The notes below the pieces were generated by a model. It was not told the origin of the DNA. It worked only from the letters and a program-made list of their open reading frames with translations, and ran no database searches. 64,000 nt of DNA. Source: Diphasiastrum complanatum. Lineage: Eukaryota > Streptophyta > Lycopodiopsida > Lycopodiales > Lycopodiaceae. Positions 24,270-35,245 of this stretch are shown here, piece by piece (within the stretch, counting starts at the first letter, position 1; the number at the start of each line of letters is the position of its first letter). The stretch is taken from NCBI GenBank assembly GCA_029204225.1, contig MU831992.1:1-64000 (forward strand), given 5' to 3'. The translations under genes and the position numbers were made by a program.

Positions 24270-24852
24270 GGACCCACAGCCTGAAGTAGTGTCAGTCCCT
24301 CAGCACTCTGCTGGTTTAGTAGAGCGTTCTCTTGGATCGCCTCTGGTGGATGAGATATCCCGTAACGTCTTCCATGAAGTTGAGACGGTCCAGTTTCTTC
24401 GAGTCCTTTGGCATGTGGAAGGACTTGTGAACTTCTGTCAACCATTCCTGATCCACCCATGCTTGGAATCGTTTCGTCCAAGGATCACCAAGGAATGCAG
24501 CTCGGTAATATACGCGAGCGACTGGCAGCTGGTCTTCGACTTTGTCGAAAGCGAGCGCCTTATTTGGATCAAAGAATATGGAGGGAAGGAAATCATCCCA
24601 TTTTGTTTCAATGCCCATTAAATATTCCAAGTCCCGGGCGTAAGTGGCTGCCGCGCGGACTGTGGGATCGGGGCAATTGATGTAGTGGTTGGCGAATGTG
24701 GAGAGAGCCCTTCTGGCGTCTACGTCCGTTGCCCACCCATATTCGGATTTGATGATTGGCCAGTTGAAATTGTTGAGTGTGATCTGGTCCAGAGGAGTGC
24801 CGCATTCCGCCCATTTGGATCTTCTTGGACATGGCAGGAAATGCGCGTTCAC
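24270..24852 (-). pseudogene. Gypsy 3'-terminal accessory ORF, copy A (unknown function)
   Basis: A 178-codon ORF (24852-24316) ending directly before LTR A. Sequence includes MNAHFLPCPRRSKWAECGTP, NFNWPIIKSEYGWATDVDAR, CPDPTVRAAATYARDLEYLM and FLGDPWTKRFQAWVDQEWLT. The same protein is at 50511-51055, where an in-frame stop splits it. Both copies sit just upstream of the same LTR family, so it is an element gene after pol. Tat-group gypsy elements are known to carry extra ORFs, but I cannot assign a domain. Conserved W, C and aromatic positions suggest a folded protein. Confidence 0.6.
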
Positions 24853-24889
24853 CCATAAGTGTCAAACAAGTAATTGCAACCCAAAACTC

Positions 24890-26600
24890 TCCTACTAGCA
24901 TTCAACCAAGCAAAGACAATCACCTCTCAAAGTAGCTCAAAACATCTAACAATCAACTTTCAAACAACTACTTCCAACCAATCATTCAACCAACTCTTGA
25001 ATGCAACCATTGAAACCCCTTCACTCACTCAATCACTTGCAAAACCCTAGCATAACCAACCAATCAATCAAGAGGGCAACCATTTCAACCACAACCAATA
25101 CATTCAAGGTAAGGTTACTAACAAACCTCAATCAATCCCCCACAATCAAGCATTCCTCTTTAAAACAAACTAGCATGTGAACACTACAAGACAAACATTC
25201 ATTCTCAAACTAGCTCCCATTACCTTCAATCCACTAACACATGATAGGATTAACTCTTCAAACACTCATTAACAACATTCACCTCAACAACACAAGACAA
25301 CTATGCTCCAAAAGACAATACTTGATTCTTACACAAGGTAATGAAACTCTCACAATCATCAACACATAAACCCAAAAGTACCAACTCACAAGAATACTAA
25401 CATCCAAATACACTAACTTCCAAAAGCTCTAACTCCAAATACTCTAACTCTCAACACACATCCACAAATACAAAGAGTTGGCTCCTTTTTATAGCAAAAC
25501 CCAAGTGTCTCCCTTCAAAATGAGGCTTTGCCAATTTTCATGCCCTTCAAGCCCTCTTTGCCATTTGTCCTCAACCCATTTGATAGTACACCTAGTGGCC
25601 TCCATAAGAGAGTAGGGGAGTGGTGCATTCAAGGCTCTCTTCCAAAACTAGCCAATATGCCATTTTTGTCAAAGGCTAGGGAGGCCATTCAAGTTTCCCC
25701 TTTTGTACACCCTAGAAGCCCAAAATGTCAATGGCTAGTGGGTGTACCTCCCAATTTTTATCACCTACAAGGTGTTTTGGCATTTAATATCCAAATTTTG
25801 GGTGAGGCCCTTTTTCAACCCCTATTTTTAGTAGGCAGCCTTCATTTTTTCTTTGGGTACCTTCGTTTTTGGCCTTTCTTTGATTTTTCAAGGGCCGTGC
25901 GCCTACTGCTCATTTGTCTGGATTTTTGGCCCATTGGGTAATCACTTGGCCCGCACATTTCGTTAATTGCCCGTAAATTGCCCAAACTTTGCCGTTAGGG
26001 CTTCTGTGACTCCTTGACACTGAATCCATATTTTTCGATCCCATTTTTACCCGAAAATTTTCTTTCTCGATTTTTTCTTATGTGGTTGACTTTTTCAGCA
26101 TTCATGACTAGGGCTCCCACGACAACACGGTTTTTCTGAAAAATACAATGAGTGATCATATATTAGTAAAAATGGACTCAATACATGGTGAGATTTTAGC
26201 ACAGTTATACCAGCTATTTTTTTACAACTGGCCATTTTTTTTAAAAGCCGTGAAATATTTACCGGCCATTTCTAAGGCCGCAAAATTTGCTCTAGCCTCA
26301 TTTAGGACGGGCTGGGTCCCAATTCTAAGTGGCCGGCACTTTTGGCTCAGTCTTACAAAACTTGACTACAAAATGCTTTTGATGGTTTTTTTAAAAGTCA
26401 TTTTCTTACTTTTAAACTGTGTCTAGCCAGTTTAGCGGGTTGGGACCCAGTTCTAAGGCAAATTTTTGCCGATTTTTCTCTAATAACCGTGTTTTACATG
26501 GCGGTTTTTTCAATTATTGCGAACTTAAACTTCAATATTAGTCCGATTTAACGTGCAAAAATATCGGCTAACATTGGCAACTACCACTGGGTAGTATGGT
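24890..26600 (-). mobile_element. Possible long LTR, AAC-rich leader and TATA box
   Basis: The plus strand 24900-25500 is an AAC/CAA-rich low-complexity tract. At about 25488-25500 the minus strand has GCTATAAAAAGGAGCC, a strong TATA box, with a U3-like region to its right (25500-26600). This is the anatomy of a large minus-strand LTR (or solo LTR) inserted into the gypsy complex. I could not find matching TG/CA ends or a target duplication, so limits are approximate. No coding sequence is supported. Confidence 0.35.
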
Positions 26601-27719
26601 CCCCATACGGCGAACCCAGAGTCTCTGGTTTCGTAGACCAGCTCCTGGTCGTGGATCAAGTTTGCACCCTTGCTAGGTGATGCTAACCATAGTGAGTTGG
26701 TAGGATGTCTTCAACAACTTCCTGCCCAAAGGCCATCGATTTAGCCCTTAGGATCCATCTGCAACCTGATTGGATTTAACCACAGCATCTATGAACAGTT
26801 TGGTGTCTTCATACCTGCAAAAACCCACCTGTGACCTAAATGGCAATTGCTACCAATTCTATCAGATGTAAGGCAATGCCTACTTTCGGACCCATGCATG
26901 GAGGGATATGCAAATGCAAACCTCAGGATTGGAGATGGGATGATATGGATGCAAGTCATCAGTATTGTGTCTAACACCGTGTCATTGATGTGTGTGTGAA
27001 TGCATACGCAATGAGGCTTTAGTGTCCCAACTCTGAAACCGGTCCAGACTGGTGATTACCAACTTTTTTTTTGTTTGTTTAGACATTCAACTTATACTCT
27101 CTAAGAATCGATTCGACAAAGAATAGCCATCTAGTCTCCTCTCTGTACGACTCTTCTCTCAAGCCCTATATTCTGACAGTAGTCCATGTAGGACAACTTA
27201 CTGTCCTAAGATCCAATACACAAGATGCTAGGAAGTACTGGTTTTCCGCTAGTCTATGGAATCAATTAGGAAAATTGTCCTCACCTCTTATGGATGTGCG
27301 AGGCGTCACTCATCCTCACAAATTGGTTCGAGATCTGATACATACAATTGAAGTCTTTTTCTTTTTTCTCTTTTTTCTCTTACTTTTCTCTCAGTCTTTC
27401 TTTCTCTCTCTTTTTTTGTTTTATATATATATATATAGATATATATATATATATATATATTTCTTCTGTGCCTTACCCATTGGGCGATGGAGTCACTCCC
27501 CACCCCACTGCACTGTTTTTGTTCCCACTTTTTCCTTTCTCAACCCCCCCCTCAACTATGCGTCTATACAGTCATTTATGCCCATAGAAGTTAGCAAATG
27601 TCCAAATGCAGCTCAGAGTTTTTATAGAGATGCAATTAAGATGTATGCATAGAAAACTGAGATTTGCAACAGATGCTCACCATATCGTGTCTAGTGTATG
27701 ATGCATAATAGTGAAGTGG
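26601..27719. other. Gypsy-complex spacer with (TA)n tract
   Basis: No gene supported. A (TA)n run lies at 27422-27462 after a T-rich pyrimidine stretch. On the minus strand 27540-27560 is G-rich (seven C on the plus strand). Some minus-strand text near 26590-26680 looks coding-like (ETRDSGFAVWGPYYP) but cannot be extended. Confidence 0.4.
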
Positions 27720-28702
27720 GTGGTTACATTGCATTCCTGCACCTTTCTGTCTGTTGGTTTTTCAAATCCTTGGTGTAATTGGGGTCCACTTCTGCCACAT
27801 CCACAAGGGCTGGATCGGCACCTTCCAGGAACTTAAAATAAAACATCTCATTTAGGGTTTTGCGTTCCCTGGAAGTTCTATCACGCATTTGCAGGTACAG
27901 TGCTAGGTCCGCTCCTGACTCCATGGACTCATTGCGGTTGTACCACCATTTGGTAAGGTGAATCCTAGTGGGTTTAATCTTAGTGCCCCAAGGTTGTAGT
28001 AACCAATTCTACAAGCAGTAGGCATAGTGGCCAACCAATCTAATGATATCATCTTTCTGGTGCGCGACAACAACTAAGAACCTACATAAGCTCTCGCAGG
28101 AATCTTTGTAGTTTTCAAAACTACTTGGGATGAGTGGCCATGTGAATCTGAGGGTGGAACTTGTCGATAGTCATAACTCAAAAATCTGGGTATCTAGCGG
28201 AAACTCCATGGGCGGTAGATATAAACTGTAAGCATCGAAGTTTTTGTAGAACAAACTGTCCGACAAAATTTTATTGCGGTGCACAAGGTAAGCGGGTAAT
28301 CTGATACTCATGTAACTGCCTAGCTAGCATGGCTACGGTAGTTTCGGTTGTCGCTAGTTCCACCTTGGTGTTGGCTAGGATCTTTTCTTGCCCTTTATAC
28401 CCCTCCTTATGGCTTATCTGTCGTCTGTCATTAGCCTCCTTGAGGTCATTGTACTTCTGCTTCCAGGTATCTCGCTCCTTATTGGTGCTAACCAGCTCGT
28501 TAGTGGCTTTGATTCGTAGGTTCTTTTGTTTCTTCAATTCTTCTTTCAAACGTTGGATTTCTATGTTGGTCCTCTGTCCTTCCTTCAGTACGAACCTCAT
28601 CAGTTTTCTATGGCGTTGGTCGGATTGATTACTTCTCTGTGGGTCTTCCATTCTCTTTTCAGCAGTGAATTCCATCACCTGTGTTTTAGCATTTATATAC
28701 AT
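27720..28702 (-). pseudogene. Coiled-coil accessory ORF of gypsy complex (unknown function)
   Basis: The N-terminal part (28702-28271, 143 codons) is a long charged helix: LKEELKKQKNLRIKATNELV, KERDTWKQKYNDLKEANDRR, VELATTETTVAMLARQLHEY. After frame breaks the text continues to 27724 with FENYKDSCESLCRFLVVVAH and LNEMFYFKFLEGADPALVDV. I read it as one accessory protein of about 320 residues between the RNase H (29073-29447) and the terminal ORF (24316-24852) of the same minus-strand element. Coiled-coil prediction is by eye; no family assigned. Confidence 0.45.
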
Positions 28703-28839
28703 AAATATAAAATGGTTGAATGTACGTGTGTATCTATCAGGTTCGTGCTAAGGCAGGGTTTTTACTATGTACTTAGGCCGTATGCATTAACCCATGGGTT
28801 ATGCTACTATGGTGTGACCTAAAACAAGTTCTAGATATT

Positions 28840-29447
28840 TCATGGCTCATTAACTGATGTAATTGGGCTAGAGGTTGGAGATTCTCTAGACCTACTTGGT
28901 TTATCAGACTTCTGATCCACCGAACTCCATACCATGCTTGGGCTTTTAGGACTGTCCATAGCTCCGCAACAATGGTTATGGGCGAAATGACTACCCTACC
29001 TGGCTCACATTGCCAGTAATGATCATGGTCGTAGGCTATCACAACTAGACTATCAGCACGTTGGTTCTGTGCTCATGGAATATGCATCCATTTGATGTGG
29101 GAAAACTCTCTAGTGTATTCGTTGACGGCAATTGCATAGGCATGTAAGGTCTTGCTTTTGAGTCGGTATACGCCAGTCATACCTCGGATTAGGAGTTGTG
29201 AATTTCCCATGATTTGGAGGTTGCCTATAGTTTGCGCAACTCGCATGGTCATTTGTAGACCAATTAGAAGGGCTTTGTATTCGACAGTGTTGTTCGTGAA
29301 TCCTTTTCCTAATAGGACTCCTATACTGGCTAGTTCAGTCCCATTGAGATTCTGCAATACTGCTCCTATAGCACCTTCTCTATTCGAATGTCTGCAGGCT
29401 CCGTCTACCTTCAACATATATGTCCCAAGTTCCTGGGTGAATTCCAT
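28840..29447 (-). pseudogene. Plant-type RNase H domain, catalytic Asp changed
   Basis: 124 codons from ATG 29447: YMLKVDGACRHSNREGAIGA, NTVEYKALLIGLQMTMRVA, LQIMGNSQLLIRGMTGVYRL, FSHIKWMHIP, then in continuation ADSLVVIAYDHD. This is the archaeal/plant-type RNase HI fold (DGA, E of EYKAL, GDSQL, final HxxRxxNxxAD) that Tat-type gypsy elements carry as a second RNase H. The third acidic residue, normally D in GDSQL, is N here, so catalysis should be lost. A stop lies before AQNQRADS. It is downstream of the integrase C-terminus (29690-30064), not upstream as is usual. Confidence 0.75.
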
Positions 29448-29689
29448 ATCACAACAATAATCTTTTTGTATTTTTCTTGATTTTATGAATTTTTGTTTTG
29501 GTTTTTCGCAACCTTCCGTTCAGCATATATGTACAAGGTCACTAGGGCTACTTTTGATTCTCTGAGTGTTCCCAGTATTTGTGATGCTTCTAGGTGGTTC
29601 ACTCCGATACCTGGAAAGGTGAATAGGAAAAGGTGTTGCATACTGTACAGGTGACTTCGGCTTCTCTTTAACTACAGTAAGCTTTTATC

Positions 29690-30064
29690 TTGTTTATGTT
29701 GGTTTGGTGTTTAAAAATTTCACCGTTTAACTCTGCCAGCTTAACCGTGTTATTTTCATACAGTATCACTATTACATATGGACCGTTCCAGCGTGGCCCC
29801 AGCTTTTGAGGCATCAACTCGTGTCTAGTGTCGTTACAACACTAACTGCCCCTGCCTGAACTGGTAATCACGCATGTTCCTATCATGAATTGTCAAAATA
29901 TTGAAAAATCTATCTAATGTTGTGAGTATGGGTCCTAAAAATGCCAAAGATGAATTGAGCTCTTTTGGCTTAGTAAAGACCCATCTTAGAATAAAATATT
30001 CAAGGTAGGTAGAAGTAGAAACTCGAGCTACTATAGGAATTGCCATTTGTACTTTACATGCCAC
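29690..30064 (-). pseudogene. Ty3/gypsy integrase C-terminal fragment
   Basis: The minus-strand frame 30064-29834 ends in NMRDYQFRQGQLVL; past a frame break come MPQKLGPRWNGPYVIVI and NNTVKLAELNGEI, the GPF/Y-type module ('KLxPRWxGPY...YxLxxLxG') at integrase C-termini. The catalytic core is missing. It follows the gag fragment at 30185-30400 directly, so protease, RT and most of integrase are deleted. Confidence 0.7.
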
Positions 30065-30184
30065 ATTTAATGCATGAAAAGACTATGTGGCACAATTAGA
30101 CATAGTGAGGTGGCTTGGATAAGTCTAGATAGCTTGAGAAGTGGATTCACAACTCCAATTCAACTCAAAGTAGGAGGAGAGTCC

Positions 30185-30400
30185 ATGGATCTATATATAT
30201 GTGATGTACTCGACTGGCTCCTCATCCGCTTTGGCCCATTCAGCTAAAAGACTTTTCGCTTGTGGTGCAATCCGCAGTAGTTCTCCGAGGGGTAAACTAA
30301 CGTGGCTTAACAACAAGAGTGTGAGCCTTTCAGTGCGTGGTTTCTCAGGCTCCACCATGTGAAAAGGTGGTTCATGTTGGTACAACCGATCATTTTGATC
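30185..30400 (-). pseudogene. Gypsy gag/protease fragment, cut by insertion
   Basis: Minus-strand text from 30400 reads RLYQHEPPFHMVEPEKPRTE and then LPLGELLRIAPQAKSLLAEW. It continues the reading that stops at 36111 on the other side of the young LTR element, and GATC is present at both junctions. It lies between gag and the missing protease. Confidence 0.65.
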
Positions 30401-31265
30401 TGTTAAAATTGGCAAAAGCTAACTTGGTTAAATCTTGTAAATACCATAATGACTTGTACCTATCATCATTAGACATGTGTGGAGCCTGTTCCCACGTGTG
30501 AAATCTATGCCTAAGTCATTTAGATAGATCATAAATGTTGTACATATCATTTAAATTGGAAACTAGTGGCTAAATTGGCCAAAAACTAGTTTAGTAGTAT
30601 TATGACACTTGGCACCATTCTAGTGGTAGAAAATGCTATATCACATGGGTAGGAGTGGTCTCCCACGTGTGAAATATCATATAGAAAGTTCAGATCCATT
30701 GTATATAGATTTCATACATGTCAAAAGTCAAATCTCCTAGATTGTAGGACCTATCTCCTAATTTGTAGGAATCTAGAAGGTCAACACTAGCCACCAATGA
30801 TGATGTGGCAAATTAATGGAATCTTAGCCAAAGTGGATATGGATAAGCACTATGACCTGTCTCACACGTGCTGGAAGTGTCTTAGAGAGAGAGTATGATG
30901 ATTTTTGTATTTAATCCATGATGGATCCACTTTGAGAAATCAATGAGGCAAGATCTTGGTTTTGGAGGCATATCTTGAGTATTCTCATATTTGTGTTGTG
31001 ATTTTATGGTTCTATTGCTTTCTAACACTTGTGTACTTCACTCTCTGCTGTAATTCCGTACAGGTACTGTTCTTCACACGTGTGAAGGCAGTAGGTCTCA
31101 AGTTTAATCATTTGCTTGTTGTTCTTGCTAGATTTTTGATGGGGAATTGATCTAATTCTAGATCTAATCATTGGTTGATTAGTAGATCATGTAATCTAGC
31201 TTCCAAAACCTCTTGAGGATCTGATGTAGATCCATTCTTGGTCTTTATTTCTCTGAAATTTCACA
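30401..31265 (+). repeat. 5' LTR of the young element
   Basis: Begins TGTTAAAATTGG, ends AAATTTCACA. A candidate TATA-like TATTTAAT lies at 30908-30915. ACGTGTGA-type motifs occur near 30493, 30662 and 30862, and a perfect TTCACACGTGTGAA palindrome at about 31073-31086. Confidence 0.93.
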
Positions 31266-31278
31266 TGGTATCAGAGCC
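31266..31278 (+). promoter_or_regulatory. Primer binding site (initiator Met tRNA)
   Basis: TGGTATCAGAGCC, the standard copia primer site, directly after the LTR end CA. Confidence 0.9.
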
Positions 31279-32379
31279 AAGTACAAGAGATTAAAGCATT
31301 GATCTAAACAACACCCAGATTGGCAAGTTTTTTGAGAAAACTCACTAATCTTGAGTGGGCGAGTTTGAAGAGTTAGTTAGCCTTGATATTTGTGCATCAA
31401 ACTTGGTTGTGGGATGCAGGGTTACTCTTCACACGTGTGAGGACGTACAGTACCAGTTTTGGAGCTATATTTTTCAGTTTGATGCTATATCTTACTCATA
31501 CACCCAAACTAGCAGGTTTTTTGGAAACTAGCTAATCTTGAGGTAGCGAGTTTGAATAGATAGATAGAATCATTATATTTGTACCAAATATTTTTGTGGG
31601 CTTCATGTGTACTTACCACACGTGTGAGGCCGTACATAACCTGTTATGAACAATAAAATTCAGTTTTGGTGCATTTAATGCCTCATACACCCAAAACTAG
31701 TCAATCTAGTGCATTTTTCAAGCTTTGTAATGCATTGTTTCTATTCCTTTGATTTGTTCTTGGTATAGATCAATCATATAGATGATTTGAATCTTTATTA
31801 CAGTACATTAAAGCTGATCTTCATATGCTTTGGGTGTGCATTAAAGTTGAGAGTGAAAGATTGCCAAAAACCATAGATTAAGGAGTGATTTGCAAGGGAA
31901 GAGATTGAAATCCATTGTATCTTCACTCTAGATGTGTTCAAGAGTGAAAGGGTTGAGACTAGAAGCATCTAAGTGCTAGAAGTCAGCCTTGGATAAGTCC
32001 TCCAAGTGAAATCTTAAGTGAATTTCTAGAGCACAAACACTCATAAAGGCAAAATCTACCAATACAAGTGATAAGCATTGTTGGAGAGTTCTAGAAGTGA
32101 TTTTTGAGATCTAAGTCACATTGTTCCACTCCTACTCAAAGAGTTGAGTTTTGTTTGGCTTGAAAGAGAGTCATAGAGGTGTGTAAGTCACATGTGTAGT
32201 GTTTGATCCAAAAATCCTAAGAGTTCCTTCCTTTGTAGAGGGCAAGTTCTAGTAACTCATTTCTTGACTTTGGTGGAAAAATTGTCTCCTTCATTGTGAT
32301 CAAATCTTGCTAAGTGGCATTAGCTCTTTGTAAGCACATATCTTAGTGAGAGAGAAGTATCACATTTTTGAATTTCATT

Positions 32380-33110
32380 CCAACTCTAAAGAGGTAGAGT
32401 CATTGGTACTTGGTGGAGTCCAATAGGGGTGAATGAATTCAATTTTTGAGCACAATTTGACATTGTATGTATGAAACTCAAATAAGTTCTCATTCAACTT
32501 TCTTTGTGAGAGGGTGAGGGTCAAGTTGTGATCCCATTGGGAGTATAGAACAAGGAGGAGTCCATATTTGAGTGTTCATACATGGTTGGGATCTTTGTGA
32601 ATCTCTAGATGTCTAATTTTTAAGCTTGGTGAAAAATTATTGACATAAATTGTTATCAAACCATTTCATGTCCATTCCAAATCTCAAGAGTGAGATTATT
32701 TGGGTCAAGAGGATTCCAAAAGGCGTGATTGGATCTGATCTTTGTGTGTTTGAATCAAGTATACATGTCAAGTTTATGTGATCTAGTGTAGATCATTTTT
32801 TTTTTTTTGTGAAAGTTAGTGGTTTAATTTGTTGTCGAATCAAATCAAATTCAATCAAAATCTTAAGAGTGAGATTATTTGGGTCAAGAGTGAGTCCAAA
32901 AGAAGTGATTGAGTTTGATTTTCAAGTATTTGAAACAAAACCCATCCTTTGTTCAAGAATATCAAAAGTTGAGTGAACTAGTCAAGAGAAAAGAAAAATC
33001 TAGGAGTCAAATCTTTTCAAATCCATTCCAACTCTCAAAAGAAAGAGTCATTGGTGTTTGTTGAGTCCAATAGGGGTGTTTGAATCTGATTTTTGTGATT
33101 TGATAGAGTG
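32380..33110 (+). repeat. Leader repeats: four ~80 bp units
   Basis: The unit CCATTCCAACTCT(C)AA..GAGTCATTGG.., or its variant AATCTCAAGAGTGAGATTATTTGGG, followed by GAGTCCAA and GTTTGAATC, recurs near 32385, 32685, 32860 and 33025. Related units also occur in the truncated relative at 53330-53640. They lie in the long leader before the ORF and could be packaging or dimerisation signals; function is inferred only. Confidence 0.6.
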
Positions 33111-33112
33111 CT

Positions 33113-35128
33113 TTGGTCTTAGTGATCAAAGCAAAAATTAGTTTCCAATTGACTAGGTTGAAAAGAGATATGATTCAAAATTTGTCTTGTGTAGATCCTT
33201 CTAGATTGTTGAATGTGTTCAAATCTAGTTTCTTGAGAGTCACAAATTACATTTTGAAAAGTCATATCACAAAGTTTTACTTCCTCATCATGGCATCAAT
33301 AGGTGGCAACCTATTGGAGGCAAGTAAGGATCCTAAATGCAACCTTTGTGGCAAGAGAGATCATTTTGTCTCAAGATGCTACAAAATGAAGACCAATCCA
33401 TCCAAGGAGAACCAAAGCAAGGGGGCCGAGGTGAAGGATGGAGATTCAAGTGCAAAATGCAAAGGCAAGAAGGACAAATCTAAGGAAATGTGTTTCCTTT
33501 GTGGAAAGATGCATGAGGCTTGGAGTCTCACAAGGACTTACAAGAGTTGTCTTCAAAAATCCATCACCACACATTTCAAACCTCTAGAAGTTTTTCATTT
33601 GGAAGTGCATTGTTTGGTTCAAGATGCAAAGAAAGATGTTTCTTTCATGAATGTCACTTGGATTTATTTCATGTTCTTGGAAAGCATTTTGTTTGGAACT
33701 TTGGATAAGTTCAAAGTTATTGTTATGATCCAAGAGAAACCAAGCAAAATTAAGGAGGAGCAATCACAAAATGAAAATAGTTCCATTTATGCTCTCATGA
33801 CATCTTTTGAAGAACTATTTTGCTTTGAAGATATTTTTGTATCTCAAATGTGGATTAAGGCAATACTAGTTGAGTGTGATGCCTTAATAGATAGCAAAGC
33901 ATGTTTTCCTTGTAAACTTACATTGAGTATAAAGACAAGGAAATGGAAATGTCTTCATGATGTATTTTCTTTTGGTTTCAATAAGATCATGAATGATGTG
34001 TTCATTCATAATGTTGAAAGTTGTAAATTTTCAATTTTAAAGGCAAGTTGTAAACTTCTTATGAGAATAAGTGAAGCATCCAAAGTGGACACTTATATCC
34101 ATAAGCAAGTAGTTAGCCTTATTGATATGGAAATAGTTCTTGATTTCAATATTAGAAAAATCATGTCAAGTTGTTGTGATTTTTGGACTTATGGTTCTAG
34201 CATAAGTAATATTGTTGATCATAGAAAGTGCACAATGTATGGTCATGTTTATTGTGATCATTATGAGACATGGAGGTCTCGGATTTTCATCAAGGAGGAG
34301 CACCAAGAAGTTGATCTTAAGGAGTCATCTCAAGGTTCAAGTGTGCCAAGGATTGAGGAGGAGAGTCCTTCTCAAGTTATGATTCCAAGAAGAATATCAA
34401 GAGACATGGTTGAGCTCATATGGCTCACATTTCAAGGGAAAGAGGAGCACATTTCAAGTGGTATAGATCTTATGCTTTCTTCTCATATGTCATTTGGTGA
34501 ATCAATTTGCTTTGGTGAGACTTTTGCAACTCAAAGTTGGAGTAAAGCAATACTAGTTGAGTATGGTGTCTCTCTTGAGAACATAGTTGATGTTCTTAAT
34601 GATTTCAAATTGATTTTAGATCAATTAGAAAGCAAATGGTTATTTCATCAAATGTATGCTCTTGAATCTTGCAAAAGCAAGAGTGATTTGCTCATTCATA
34701 GTATGAAAATTTGTCTTTTTTCATGTATTGAGGCAAATTGTAAACTCTTTATGAGAGTAAGTGAATCATCCTCTAAGGACACTTATCTCCATAATAAAGT
34801 ATTTAGCCTCATTAGATCTGAGATTAGAATGGAAATCAAGCATGAAGATATGATGCGAACTCTTGGTTATTATAGCATGCATAGTCTTGCCAATGTTGAT
34901 GAGCCAAATTCTCGAGATCTTGGTAACATGATGTTGGATCTTTGTGATCCTTATGAGTCAAGAAGGACTCTTTATTTTCTCATGGAATTTCAGCTATTTT
35001 TGAGCTTTTGGATCAACCATATGTTTCAAGGATGGAACAAATCAATGGAAAAAGTGATCAAGTGGTGCAAAGCTCTCAAGTTCATCAAAGAAGTCAACAT
35101 CAAGGAGGCACTATCATGGATATGGTGA
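33113..35128 (+). CDS. Zinc-knuckle ORF with duplicated unknown domain (671 codons)
   Basis: The only long ORF of the young element. The better start is probably ATG 33290 (residue 60, MASIGGNLLEASKDPK), because the truncated relative at 51679-53880 keeps the same ATGGCATCAATAGGTGGC. Residues 76-89 form a CCHC knuckle (CNLCGKRDHFVSRC). Residues 127-134 are a second, degenerate one (CFLCGKMH) after a Lys-rich tract like that of copia gag. Residues ~222-395 and ~448-625 are an internal duplication, shown by KAILVECDALIDS against KAILVEYGVSLEN, and CKLLMRISEASKVDTYIHK against CKLFMRVSESSSKDTYLHN. Residues 424-443 (IPRRISR and WLTFQGK) match the integrase-RT linker of the copia element at 59208-61796. 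No enzyme motif. Likely a gag-like RNA-binding or particle protein of a trans-mobilised element; the duplicated domain is unrecognised. Confidence 0.75.
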   Translation: MVLVIKAKISFQLTRLKRDMIQNLSCVDPSRLLNVFKSSFLRVTNYILKSHITKFYFLIMASIGGNLLEASKDPKCNLCGKRDHFVSRCYKMKTNPSKENQSKGAEVKDGDSSAKCKGKKDKSKEMCFLCGKMHEAWSLTRTYKSCLQKSITTHFKPLEVFHLEVHCLVQDAKKDVSFMNVTWIYFMFLESILFGTLDKFKVIVMIQEKPSKIKEEQSQNENSSIYALMTSFEELFCFEDIFVSQMWIKAILVECDALIDSKACFPCKLTLSIKTRKWKCLHDVFSFGFNKIMNDVFIHNVESCKFSILKASCKLLMRISEASKVDTYIHKQVVSLIDMEIVLDFNIRKIMSSCCDFWTYGSSISNIVDHRKCTMYGHVYCDHYETWRSRIFIKEEHQEVDLKESSQGSSVPRIEEESPSQVMIPRRISRDMVELIWLTFQGKEEHISSGIDLMLSSHMSFGESICFGETFATQSWSKAILVEYGVSLENIVDVLNDFKLILDQLESKWLFHQMYALESCKSKSDLLIHSMKICLFSCIEANCKLFMRVSESSSKDTYLHNKVFSLIRSEIRMEIKHEDMMRTLGYYSMHSLANVDEPNSRDLGNMMLDLCDPYESRRTLYFLMEFQLFLSFWINHMFQGWNKSMEKVIKWCKALKFIKEVNIKEALSWIW

Positions 35129-35245
35129 TCTTGGATCTTCATCAAACTCATTGGCTGATCTTCACACCTATGAACCTGCAATGATCAGCCTTAAGTGTTG
35201 TAAATAGATGTACCATAGATGTATCAAGTTAGTTTTGAGGAGGAG

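Noticed and set aside
25528-25941. 137-codon plus-strand ORF
   Set aside because: It lies in a probable U3 region of a minus-strand LTR, without recognisable domain or second copy.
30956-31150. 64-codon ORF present identically at 30956 and 35801
   Set aside because: It lies in the LTRs; identity follows from LTR identity, and no motif is seen.
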